Of a stretch of 64,000 bases of DNA, positions 11,241-21,338 are shown piece by piece; the first letter of the stretch is position 1, and the number at the start of each line of letters is the position of its first letter. Both the position numbers and the translations under genes were made by a program. The notes beneath the pieces are model-generated. The model ran no database searches and was not told where the DNA came from. It was given only the letters and a program-made list of their open reading frames with translations. The DNA lies in NCBI GenBank assembly GCA_002049455.2, contig KV919116.1, forward strand, positions 1 to 64,000, read 5' to 3'. The stretch comes from Porphyra umbilicalis. Lineage: Eukaryota; Rhodophyta; Bangiophyceae; Bangiales; Bangiaceae.

Positions 11241-11906
11241 ATGGAGACATCATCGGCCGAGCTGCGCGACGGCGGTCGGTTTGGTACAACAACGTTGGGT
11301 AGCTCTATCAGTGCTGTCTCGACTCCGGGGTCGGTGCCGACGACGTCGGAGTCATCATCGAGCAGCGGCAGCAGCAGCGCGGACCCGGAGCTGGACCTGT
11401 TCTTTGAGTTGTGTGCTCACTTTTTGGGGCGCTCTCGTTTTGGCGGCGGCGCCTCGCGCCCCAACTACCGGCGCGACAACGGGCAGACTTGGGTTGAGCG
11501 CCTGCTCCGATCGGAGGAGACCTTCAAAAAGCGCATCCGCATGTCCGTCGCGTCCTTTGAGCACCTCTACGGGCGCGTACGCCCATTCTTGCACCGTGCA
11601 GGAGACGGCAAGGTGGGCCGGCCGCCGACTATTCCGCCACGTGTCCGACTCCTTGTCGTTCTCTTTTGGCTCGCGCACGGCGGGTCGCAGTTTGTGGCGT
11701 GCGAGGTGGCCAACCTGGCTGAGTCAACCTTCTGTGCGATCCTGCGAGAGGTGCTCGCAGCTATCATCAAAGGGTTGCCGCCTATTTGCGTTCCCATGTC
11801 GCTGGCGTCACAGCGGCAGAGCGCCGCGGACTTTATCTCCCGGCTGGAGTGCCGCATTGCTGGTGTCGTCGGCGTGATTGACGGGACGCTAACAGTGGGA
11901 CGATAA
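11241..11906 (+). pseudogene. PIF/Harbinger-like transposase, 5' fragment
   Basis: This frame of 221 codons starts at ATG 11241 (METSSAELRDGG). It carries the N-terminal half of a DDE_Tnp_4-type protein: a Ser-rich leader, FKKRIRMSVASFEHLYGRV, GRPPTIPPRVRLLVVLFWLA (a helix-turn-helix-like region), and SRLECRIAGVVGVIDGT, which holds the first catalytic Asp. The sequence departs from the family straight after GVIDGT and stops. The region with the second Asp and the Glu is absent downstream. It is a different lineage from the 6.7-kb transposase. It is most likely a dead remnant cut by a deletion or insertion at about 11895. Confidence 0.75.
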
Positions 11907-13800
11907 AGTACAGGATGGGTGGGTAGGGCGTGTCCCATGGGCGGGAGTCGGGGGAGGGGAGGGGGGAGGCCCCACCGGAGCAGGTACAAAAAATGAGTGG
12001 CGCCCGGAGGCAGAATAAAAAGGGGGATAGAAGGTGCCCGAGGGGAGGAGCACGGGGACCAGCCCAACGCATGTAATGCGCACGTGCGCAGGTGCGGGGG
12101 GAGATGGTTGGCCGGAGCGGCAGCGACCGCTTGCGCAGACGCCGTGAGGCGAGAAGAGAGAGGGCGGGCTGCACGGGCCACCACATAAAGCGGTATCGGT
12201 GCCTCGTCCCTCGGCAGGGAGCTATATGTGCAACCGGCGACCGCCCGTGGTGCCGCAGCCGCGGCTGTCTCAGGTGGGCGCACGCATGCCCATACGGGTG
12301 CACCGGTCGGAACCCCCCGTGACGCGCTCTTGTGGCAACACCATCGTACCCACGCCCACACTGGACCAAATTGCTAGTTCCAGATGGTTCCGTGTACACT
12401 GTGAAAACATGACGAGCTACAGAGGGCGCTCGACTCATGCCCGTGACGGCGTTCCGGCGTTGGCCGGCATCAGGCTGGGCTCTCCTCGCTGGCGCTTGGG
12501 GCGTGCAACGCATTCGCCCACGCTCGCGTCGTGCCCCCCTCGATTCGCCCCCTGGGCGTTGCTTACTGGTCACCGAGCGAGCAGCAGGGATGCGGAACGT
12601 AGCTTCCGTGCCACACGGCTCCTCCGCTGGCCGATTGCGTGGCCGTTCCGCTTCAGAGTTGCAGCTGACACTTCACGCCTCTTGCAGCATACAGAAGATT
12701 TGAAAGCAATTCTCGTCACATCGTTTGTATTTTGCAGGGATTTTTCATCGGGCGACCACGGATGCCATCACGGCGCGCCGAAAGCGACGCCTTGAGGAGG
12801 GGTCCCCCTCCATTGCGCGATCAAGGCCGCTTTTCGCATCGATCGTCAAAGCAGAGGCGAGCGCAGCGTGTTGCGCCCTTGGATTACCGAATCGGCCACT
12901 GGCCAGAGCTAAAGAGCCCAGTCGACCTCGTTCACTCGCCATCGCGGCCAATCACTAAATGCTTGCACGGCAGTTCTTCATGAGTCACGCCCAGTTAAGA
13001 CGGGGCTTCCTGTCCGATCTGGGTTTCACAGCAAATTATCGCATCTGGTTGGCCCCCTGGAACAAATCTGAACAGCGATTGGCTCCAGCTCTCCATGTCA
13101 GAATCATTGCAAAATCTTGGAGTTATTCTTCGCCCAGGCTTGAAGAACGCGAGAACCCGGCCCCAGGTAGCAGCGAAGGGGGTGATCATTGTGACGTGGC
13201 AGGGAGGAACATCGAAACAAGCTTTGAAAATATAAATGGCGGATTCTGTTCTCGTGATCGCGAGGTGGATGACGCCTAGCTGCGAAGAGATGAGTCCCAG
13301 ACTGAAGTTAGAACGGAAAGGATGACGGACACATTAGGTACAGTCGGCATGGTCTTGAGAGCAAAGCTATCTTGGTCATTACCCCCCCCTCACCAACCGT
13401 GCCAAGAATGTCGCAAACGTCCGATCACCCTCGGCAAAAATCGTCTGCGCCCACTGCCGGCCTTCCCGAATGGCCTTCTCACGCGGAGCCCGACACTCGT
13501 CCGCACCACCCTTATTCACTCTTAGAGCAAGTCTATCCGTGGGCCATTGTGCTATCGCCATCTGGCCATATTTTTTGGCTATGGCCAGGAGCATCTCTAT
13601 CAGTCAATTCTTGTGCTATATATGCAAATCCAGCTGCTCACCCCCTTCTGAAGGCCCATACCTCTCGGATGACTCGCAAAGCACCTTCCAGTACAGATGA
13701 TGGCCTTGTATGGTTCGAAGTCCGCGCACAGAGGGCCTGTGGTAAGGTAGCCAAAACAATTCCGAACTGGCGCGTTCGAGAGACGCTGTTGCTCGTCGTT
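11907..13800. other. Gene-free stretch with repeat relics
   Basis: I see no convincing coding sequence. It contains an 83-bp inverted copy of the end of the 30.4-kb small gene (12904-12986). From about 13550 on it contains short words such as GGCCAT, GGCTAT and ATGGCAAAATG repeated in both orientations. These words continue into the 3' end of the next ORF and may be subterminal repeats of that transposon. Confidence 0.5.
12904..12986 (-). repeat. 83-bp inverted copy of 30635-30717
   Basis: Apart from one C/G difference this is the reverse complement of 30635-30717. It covers the last ten codons or so of the small secreted protein gene and about 50 bp after its stop. Similarity ends sharply at both sides. 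At 30717 the end coincides with the start of copy C of the repeated gene family. Confidence 0.85.
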
Positions 13801-16737
13801 CTATTGGTCCACGTCTTTGGCACAAAGGATGGCTATAGCTATCCTTCTGGCTATCCTGCGCACATTTGGCACGAAGGATAGCAATATGGCACAGGATATG
13901 GCAAAATGACCTCCCGATAGAGATGCCCTTGGCCATCGGATGGCAAAATGGCACACCGATAGACTTGATCTTAGTCTCCGATCGGTAGCCTTGCGTGCCC
14001 GTCTGGCCCCGTCTTTCGCCGGACGTCTCGTGGTTCTCACGAGACTGGCGTCGCTCGCCTCTCGGGCAATCGCCATCGCCCGAACCAGATTAGCGCACCC
14101 ATCCGCCTCAGTCGCAGCCGAGAACTTAGCCGCGTTTTGGTTGTAGAATCCATGCCAGGCCTCAATGGACTGCTCGCCGCAGATGCCAATACTGCCAAAC
14201 CGGGACGGGAAATCAGCAGCGTGCCGAAACAGGATGTGCAGCTTCGGGGAAGTAGACACCCAGGGAAAGCACAGCTTCAGGTGGCGAACAAACAGGTCGG
14301 CGCAGCTGCGGAAGTCCCTCACCTCCGCGGGGCTCACGTCCACAGCCCTGTTCAAGTTCCGCACCAGCTTTCGCCAAAGAGCCCACAACCGCTTATACGC
14401 GACGTGGTCTCTTTCGGGTACAAGACCGAGCAGGGTGCGACAGACAGCGTCACCGCCTTCGGCGATGGCGTGGCAGGCCCGCCCTATGAACACCCCCCCG
14501 TCGTAAGGCGCAGGGGAGACGCGCACGGACGTTCGTAGCGTCTCAGCAAGCTCATATGCGTAAGGTAGCCCCACAGCGCGCCCACGACAGGATATTATCA
14601 GCTCCACGGCCAACCGCAGAAGGCGCGTCGTCACTCCCATTGTGATGTGAAGAGGAATCGGAACGACTTGCCGAGGATCTAAGGACAGCAGCGGCGCCCT
14701 AGCGATAGACCGGTGAGCGTCCTGAGAGAGCCTTGAGGTAGTCGCGTGAGGTAGAGTCGCGGGAGCGAAGGTGTCAGCCATGGTGCACAAGTGCTCAGCC
14801 GTTCGTAGATTGGTAGCGGCGGGCAACTCCAGGTCTTGCAGGGTCCCAAACCGCTCGTCTAAGTCCGCGTGCAACGCGCAGGCAGTCTTAGTACTGTAGC
14901 ACATAAGGCATGGCATTGTTGCACTTGCCCCTTTGTGCCCATGAAAAGTACACAGGGCCTCGTAGTCACCCGACAAAAACAATCGCACAGCGCGCCGTTC
15001 GCCATTCACGACGACGCCGTCGCGCACAAGGTCCCGTACGTGCTGCAGATGCTCCTTCAGCATCTCGGATACCTCATCGTAGGAATCCTTCTCCGCCGGG
15101 CAGACAGCGACGAGGATGGTATTACTGAGCCGGTGGGGGTGCTTCTGGTTTGCCAGCGCAAGAACGACCTTCACCGAGCTAGGAGAGCCCCCCTTATCCA
15201 AGCCCAACGCGATGTGAACATCCTTCACGTTAGGCGGGGGTGACGCCGCCAGAGGGCAGCTGCCACTACCTACCGACGGTGGTGAGTAGGCCTCCGTTTG
15301 AGGAATTGGCACCAAGTCGGCGCCACGAATGAGACGCTCCACGAATCCATTGGAAGCGCTCAGAGCAATCAGCTTCTCAGCGACCGCTTCCTTGAGGTTG
15401 ACCAGATGAGCCCCTGTACTTGTCACGGTGACGCGTTTTGCCGGTAGATCAGCCAATCGGGCACGTGCAGCTCTCAAAACCGGCTGGCTTGCGAGACCCG
15501 CACGCGATCCGCCAAGCCCACGCCGGATGCCATTAAAGGCAGTCAGGCTCACTCCGTAGGTCTCGATAAGACCAAGCTGCTGCTCTGGGGTCAGCGGGAG
15601 TGGTTGAGCGGCCTTGCTACGTCGCCTCTGAGCCACGGTCGCGCGACCGCTCGCGACCGCTCCCAGCGCTATGGATTGCACATTAGAAGCCACGTCAGCA
15701 TCCTCCTGGGACCCGACCACCTTAGCCAATAGGCTCGAGCCAATCGCAGTTCGACGATAGCGCTGACTGCGCTTCACGCGTGCCTTAAGTGGCGACATCC
15801 GCTTAACGTACACGCTCTCGCGACCGTTCGCCCGCTTAACGCGAAACTCAGGTGGACAGTCGTGTAGCAAGATGGCCGCCGCAATCTGCTGCAGTGTAGG
15901 ACCGTCGCGGTCGTTCCAAAACGCGCCACTGCGGAGAAGCGCCAAAAATTCCGAGCAACTAGGCGAATGAGGTGGAGGGGCGCGGGCTGACGCAATCGCT
16001 GATTGGGCCGCCTTTAGCTGCTCGTTCAGGCGGACGACACACCGCCTCTCAAAATCAGCTTGGTTCAGCGCCTCTGCACGCTCGCGTGTCAATGTGCACA
16101 CGCGTGCGGCAAGGTGGGAGAGGTTTGGACCTGCCAAAACGTGAGTGGTCGCCAATGAGCTGGCCAGTGACGAACCACCGACGGGAGCACTGCCAGACGC
16201 CGCGCTGGAGTGACCACGCCAATTCTCACACGAGATTGGGGCCACCAAAGTCGGCGTGGAAGAAGGTGGCACAGGGCCATCGACGACATCCGTCTCTGCG
16301 GAAGCCTTGCGTAGCCGTGCCCGCTTACTCCGACAGTAACAGCGGTCGCAAGTACCGTGCGGAATACCAAAATCTTCGGTGGCACGTAGGGACTTGCAGG
16401 GGATGGCAGGCAGCGCACGCACGCATGCAAGCAGCACCTCTTCCAGCTCGGGGAAAGCTCGGTTTTGCCAGGCTCGCAGTCCATTACTGGGCCGTAGAAA
16501 GGCGTCTGAGCATCCCGTGCACCGATACGCCCAGACAGCTCCAGGGAACGCGCTCCTGATATCAGCATCGGACAGACTGCAGGTGGAACGCAAAGTAAAT
16601 GAGAGAAAGAAGAGCAACAGAGGGCTTCGTAATAGTGTGAGCATACATACAGCGTATATGGATTGACACCTGTCCGTCGAAAAATTTGTGGCGCCTCTGC
16701 AACAGGCAGGCCCTGCCGATGTCCTTTCTCGCGCCAT
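13801..16737 (-). CDS. DDE-like transposase protein of a poorly characterised family
   Basis: This 978-codon frame probably encodes the transposase of its own element. Conserved-looking landmarks, in order, are a Cys/His patch (CSDAFL, CDRCYC), a coiled segment, GLDKGGSPSSVKVVLA (Asp codon 15196-15198), RLFLSGDYEALC (Asp 14965-14967) followed by TMPCLMC, PIPLHITMG, and SIEAWHGFYNQNAAK (Glu 14161-14163). From memory, this GDKGG / GDY-CxxC / PLHI.LG / IE.WH order occurs in a widespread set of unnamed eukaryotic transposase-like proteins. It only loosely recalls RAG1/Transib. The first 50 residues look wrong. A 70-nt intron (16646-16577, GTATGC...CTGCAG) would join an upstream exon starting MAGKRGRERYGARK (ATG 16765) to LSDADIRSAF. 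The last 50 codons run through subterminal-type repeats. Confidence 0.6.
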   Translation of the reverse strand: MARERTSAGPACCRGATNFSTDRCQSIYAVCMLTLLRSPLLLFFLSFTLRSTCSLSDADIRSAFPGAVWAYRCTGCSDAFLRPSNGLRAWQNRAFPELEEVLLACVRALPAIPCKSLRATEDFGIPHGTCDRCYCRSKRARLRKASAETDVVDGPVPPSSTPTLVAPISCENWRGHSSAASGSAPVGGSSLASSLATTHVLAGPNLSHLAARVCTLTRERAEALNQADFERRCVVRLNEQLKAAQSAIASARAPPPHSPSCSEFLALLRSGAFWNDRDGPTLQQIAAAILLHDCPPEFRVKRANGRESVYVKRMSPLKARVKRSQRYRRTAIGSSLLAKVVGSQEDADVASNVQSIALGAVASGRATVAQRRRSKAAQPLPLTPEQQLGLIETYGVSLTAFNGIRRGLGGSRAGLASQPVLRAARARLADLPAKRVTVTSTGAHLVNLKEAVAEKLIALSASNGFVERLIRGADLVPIPQTEAYSPPSVGSGSCPLAASPPPNVKDVHIALGLDKGGSPSSVKVVLALANQKHPHRLSNTILVAVCPAEKDSYDEVSEMLKEHLQHVRDLVRDGVVVNGERRAVRLFLSGDYEALCTFHGHKGASATMPCLMCYSTKTACALHADLDERFGTLQDLELPAATNLRTAEHLCTMADTFAPATLPHATTSRLSQDAHRSIARAPLLSLDPRQVVPIPLHITMGVTTRLLRLAVELIISCRGRAVGLPYAYELAETLRTSVRVSPAPYDGGVFIGRACHAIAEGGDAVCRTLLGLVPERDHVAYKRLWALWRKLVRNLNRAVDVSPAEVRDFRSCADLFVRHLKLCFPWVSTSPKLHILFRHAADFPSRFGSIGICGEQSIEAWHGFYNQNAAKFSAATEADGCANLVRAMAIAREASDASLVRTTRRPAKDGARRARKATDRRLRSSLSVCHFAIRWPRASLSGGHFAISCAILLSFVPNVRRIARRIAIAILCAKDVDQ
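16577..16646 (-). other. Candidate 70-nt intron at the 5' end of the transposase-like gene
   Basis: On the minus strand a donor GTATGC (an overlapping GTATGT lies 4 nt earlier) is followed 70 nt on by a strong pyrimidine tract and acceptor CCACCTGCAG. Using GTATGC keeps the frame from the upstream ATG at 16765 into LSDADIRSAF. The alternative is no intron and a start at ATG 16737. Confidence 0.4.
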
Positions 16738-17493
16738 ACCTTTCGCGTCCTCGCTTGCCTGCCATGTTTTCCGGCGAAGAACTCCGAGTGTTCTCAGGAG
16801 TTATTTCCTGCTGCACCATAGTACACGGAAGTAGAGACGTTGAGGAATACCATTCAGTCGTTAAGCGGAAGAAAAGATGCCCGTGCACGGATAATGTCAG
16901 TATGGCCATCACGCGATTACCATTGGCGACATCGTTGGAGTGCACAATCTGCCTTAGTTTGGGTGTCAGCGGCGCACTTACTCTCGTACGGTCCTAGAAG
17001 ACGGAGCGGTCGGACGCAAATCGAGAAGGGGGAGGAGGGGGGGGGCGGAAGAGGCACGGATGGTGCGTGGCACGTGGATCTGCTGTGTCCCATGCTTGGA
17101 CACACGAGACGGATTGGACGCGGTCGTCACCACGCTGCTCCAGTGGTCGGTTCATTTGACCCTCTGCGTTGGGTCAACAGGGGTGGGGTCACACCCCTCT
17201 GACAAGCCGTGAGACGGTCCAATTCTAGGGTCGCGGGTCGCGACCCTTCGCTCCATTCACATTTCTCCACGTAGTAAAATCATTTTCATACACGTCTGTA
17301 AGCTTGAAAGCCAGATCGGACACCTTAACTGGGCGTGGAGTCGGAGGGCCTCCTGGCTGCTCTTCTGGGTCTGAGCTTTACACGGGCCAGATGAAAGCCA
17401 GGCTGCAGCGTGCTAAATACTCACTGGTCGAGAGCGATTGGGAACGCTCCCCCCCGCGTCCCAATTTTCTGGGACGCGTCCCAATTTTCTAGG
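16738..17493. other. Upstream region of the transposase-like gene; hairpins
   Basis: It contains the possible first exon on the minus strand (to about 16830) and a perfect hairpin at 17227-17247 (AGGGTCGCG/CGCGACCCT). An 18-20-bp direct repeat, GCGTCCCAATTTTCT, occurs twice at 17457-17491. No other gene is seen. Confidence 0.5.
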
Positions 17494-17911
17494 CCTTCAC
17501 AGCGGAGCGCGCGGCAGCCCGCGCCGCTACCGCCCTCCTCGGTCGCCTCGGCGGCATGGAGGGGCACGATTGGCCTGCGGACGGCCGCGGCCCGTGCCGT
17601 TTGTGAAGGGTGTGGGGGGGGCGACCGCGGGGTCGAAGAAAGCCGACCATCCGCAGGCTTCGTCCCCCCCCCACAGCGCCCATCGACGAGCCCGCGCGGC
17701 GGCGGCGGTGCCGCTCAAGTTGGCGGGCCGGCCGGCGCCACCTAAGTCGGCCGACGCGCCGGTGCCGACGCCACTGTCGCGGCGGCCCGCAGCATCCGCC
17801 TGTCCCGCCGCGGCCACGGCGGCCGTTGTTGTGCCGGCCACGCCGCCCCGTGCTGCCGTCAAATTGTCTTCATTGGACAATGCGGGGACGGTGTGGGAGG
17901 TGCTCGAATGA
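17494..17911 (+). pseudogene. Unrecognised coding-like fragment with one frameshift
   Basis: A frame from 17494 (AFTAERAAARAATALLGRL, GMEGHDWPADGRGP) stops near 17596. The adjacent frame continues with KGVGGATAGSKKADHPQASS and ends KLSSLDNAGTVWEVLE at 17911. Amino-acid usage is more protein-like than in the other frames, but no family is recognised. It may be the 3' exon of a lost gene. Confidence 0.22.
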
Positions 17912-18185
17912 GGCGGCGTTGTGGCTGCCGGAGCCGCGCTCCCTGCCGGCGGGGGGGAGGGATTCGCCCAGCAGGAGGGCTCTGTGGATGGTGTGGCTAT
18001 AATTCCATGTCTCTTTCACGAACAGCTCCGCCGTCTCGTGGAGGGGGGCGGGGGACGCTGCTATGAAAACATTCTCACATCTCTCCCTCGGCACGATCCC
18101 GCCACTTTGGGAGCGGGTACGTACCATCCAGGTCGATCACCCTCTTCGCTCCCGCAATCACCAACGCATGTACACGGCAATGAAA

Positions 18186-19358
18186 CTAAGGAGAAGGGCT
18201 GGCCGCCACACAATGCACAAGGTCCCCCCGAAAGATGACACACGCAAGAAGGGGAACGCGCACCTCAAAAGGCTCGCCTTCTACACACCTGGCACCCGCC
18301 AACACGTCGGTATGAGACCTCCGCCACTAAGGGAGGCGGATCTCGTCCTGCACAGCCAAAAGAACCCCCTTAAGTCTGGACGGGTCCGAAACGGTGCAGG
18401 GCGGGAAGGCATCGCAGTGAGGCATCTGCTCATCGGCTCCCGGGGAGGAGACCAACATGACTGGCTTGGCCGGTCGATAAAGAACAGAAAAAGCGACGGA
18501 AAGCGAACGACTGACCCGGTCGATTGCATCCAGAACCTTCGACAGGCCGGGGCCCCCCCCACAGCCCGCAAGGAGCTGCAAGGTGAGGGGCACCATTGAC
18601 CGCCCATGGTCCCCATTCCGCCCCGTCAAGTTGATTGTCTCAACAGAGGTGGAGTTGAATATTTTCACCCGCCCCAACGAGTCCACGATGGATGGCAGCT
18701 CTGCGGCCACGACCGGCAGCTTCGCTGCAGGGATGCCAAACTTGAAGACACCAAAACCATCCCCACCCATCATCAGCTTCCGCCGCATGGCAGGCAGCGG
18801 GCCTCCCAGCGTCCAGGACGATCCTGACATGGCGCCGGCCACCCGGTCGGCACACACGGCCGCGTCGGCGCTGCGCACCAGAAGGGCACGCAGAGAGCAG
18901 TAGTCAGCACCAAAGATGTCGGCAAAGTCGACCGCGGCGGACGCATGACGGCCACTGACCGCAACAGGGGAGCACACGGCGGCCGCAGAAGGAAGAAGTG
19001 CATCAGCGGTGGTCATGGTCGCAGGGGGAGGATGAGGAGAAGAGGAGGCACACGGGGGGAATGGCAGGACGCTCGCCGTGGGGCATGTTGCTGCCGGAGG
19101 GTGGGTGGAGGTGCTGGCTCCCACGAGAAGAGAGGCAGATGCCGCGCGGACCGGAGCGGGGGCAGAAGGGGCGGCAAGAGACAACCGAAAGGCAGCGGCT
19201 GCCCGGCTCCTCCGCTTGGATATGCGGGCAGTCTCCAACGCGACAGCGTGCTGCTTCGAGGTTGGTGAGCCACAGGGACGCGCCTTGCGCGCCGGTCCAA
19301 AACCTAGACGCCTGCGGGCGCGCATGGCGCGAGAACGCTCGGTGGCTGAGGAAGCCAT
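18186..19358 (-). pseudogene. 2OG-Fe(II) dioxygenase-like ORF with an in-frame TAG
   Basis: The start is ATG 19358 (MASSATERSRAMRARRRL) and the frame runs 343 codons to TAG at 18329-18327. It then continues in the same frame for 46 sensible codons to TAG 18188-18186. Iron-ligand-like residues fit the double-stranded beta-helix pattern: H314 and D316 in EQMPHCDAFP upstream of the stop, and H382 in VIFRGDLVHCVAA downstream. LKGVLLAVQDEIRLP leads into WRRSHTDVLAGARCV, which is the usual spacing, so the TAG most likely replaces a sense codon. The N-terminal half is Ala/Ser/Pro-rich. From memory, KDZ transposons of fungi are linked to TET/JBP-type members of this superfamily, but nothing here shows that specificity. 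Likely substrate unknown. Confidence 0.5.
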
Positions 19359-21338
19359 GGTGACGACTCGCCTCCGACGATAGAGGCAAAGAAACAACGC
19401 CGTGTGCGGCGGCGAATGTCCCCGGATGTTGCTGGCGCACGTTTTGCCTGTTTCAAATCCTGCAGCACTTCTTTTGACATGAACCCCGCCTCGCTGCTCA
19501 GAGGTGAGGCCTGCTACGATGTCAAGTTCCAAACCAAGAAAACAGGCGGCTTCTCCGCCATTCCAGGGATCTCGATAGCGGTGGGGGTGGGAGAAGGCAC
19601 AAAGATGGCGGCGGCGGGGGGCGGGCGAAAAACCCGCAGTCTCATCCCCGCCCCCACCGCCGCCGAACTTCGCCACCACCCGCGGGGCCTCCGTCTTGAC
19701 CGTCACCTGCCGCACGACATCGTCAAGGCCGCCACCAAAGCGGGCAAGCGCGGCAGCCGTGCGTAACGCGCCGCCGCAGCCGCAGCGGAGGCTTCCACAC
19801 ACGCTCCCGCTAGAAGAAGCGTTAGCGGTAGGCAACAAAAGGCTCTTTTTTGGCCCACGTCCGCCACTGCGCCCCCGTCAGTATCCCCGTCGACGGCCGC
19901 GCCGGCCGCTCTCACTCCGCTGGCAGCGAGGATCGGCCCTGTCGCCGCCCAGCCCGTGTCGTCTCCCGGCGCCGCTATCGCCGACGCGCCGCCGCCCACC
20001 GACGCCCCCAGCACTGTCCCCCCGCCTCTCGTTCTGTCACATATTCCGTCCACCTGCGCCGGACGGCTAGTGGCGACGCCGCTCGCCGTTGTCCCTGTGT
20101 CCCTGTTCCCGCTCGCCGCCGCCGACGCACCAACGCTGGTGGGTGCCGTGCGCGACGCGCCGCCGGAGCCGTGGACGACGGCGCGCCGCTCTTGCGTGCC
20201 TACGCCACTGGCGGCGGCCGACAACCAGTCGGCTTTCCGCCAATGTGGCCGACGCGCTGTGGTCGCAGGGGTGGGGCGGGGAAGGCGACAACCAGACGGC
20301 CCGGGGGGTTGCCGGCGGCATCGCACCCAACACCCCCGTCGCGGCGTTTTTGTACTCTGAGTTACAAGGGCTCTGCGAGTGTTGTGACGCCGCCTGTGTG
20401 TCTGTTGGACAAACAGCGGCGCTGTGGAGCCTCTGTCTGTGTCTGCACCCGCAGAAAGAGGGTAGCGCGCGATGGTTCGCGAGTGTGGGTGGCCCACGGC
20501 CACGGCATGTGAAAGTAGGAAAACTGAAACGACGATGATGCACGGTGTCGGCAACGGCAGACACGTCCTTTTATGTCCCCTTCTTCCGTCCCAAGTACAC
20601 CTCTCCCATCTCGCGTACGACATTCCCAGACGACCACTCGCCAGCTCACCGCCCCGTCAGGATCGTGAACACCGCCTTCACCCCCACTACCCTCCCGCGC
20701 TCCGAGAACAGGCGCTCGAACGCCTCGTACATGGGCAATAGCCGAGAGTGCTTGTTGTTGAGGCGTCGTCGCTGCTCGTGATCTGACTCCATCAGCCGCC
20801 ATAGGTTGCCAAACTGCTGCTCGATGTCACGGAGGGGCGCCCTCGCCGGCGTTCCCAGAGCGTACTCGTCCAGCGCCTCTGACCACCCCGTGCTCTCCAC
20901 GTATCACATCAGTGGGGCTCAGCGCACCCCGTCGTCTGCCACGCGCACCCCCTCCATCTTTTCCAATATCCGGAGGTCCCGGACAGCGGCGCAGTCGGCC
21001 AGCAGCAGCGGCGACACCGTCGGTAGATGCAGCGGCTGCATGCTCACCACGGGCACCGAATCGGCTCGCACTGGGGCAGAGCGGGCAACGGCAGCGGCGT
21101 CGTTGGCGGCGGCCGCCACAACGAAGCGGGGGGGGTACAATGAGGAGCGGGAGGGGATGGATGTGGGGCAGGGGGGGTGCGACGTGCGGGGCGGGTCACC
21201 GAAAGGTGGTGGTGGGAGGAGGGCGTGGGGGGCGCCCTGCCGCGGCAGGGCGGGCCACGCGCCGCCGCGCCCATGCACATCGTGGCAAAGTAGATCCTGC
21301 AGGCGTGTCACCTGTGCCGTTAAGGCAGCGTAAAGCGC
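19359..21338. other. Stretch with weak plus-strand coding fragments, no assignable gene
   Basis: Two plus-strand pieces look more like protein than their shadows. One is 19956-20240 (VLSHIPSTCAGRLVATPLAV, PLAAADNQSAFRQ). The other is in another frame at about 20230-20538 (APNTPVAAFLYSELQGLCEC, TAALWSLCLCLHPQKEGSAR). They would need a frameshift or intron to join. No family is recognised. From 20800 to 21330 there is only GC-rich spacer. Confidence 0.3.

Noticed and set aside
13801-16737. RAG1/Transib transposase
   Set aside because: The GDY...CxxC and SIEAWH order is only loosely similar. The Asp expected in the RAG1-type LHCDIGN motif is replaced (PLHITMG), so I left the family open.
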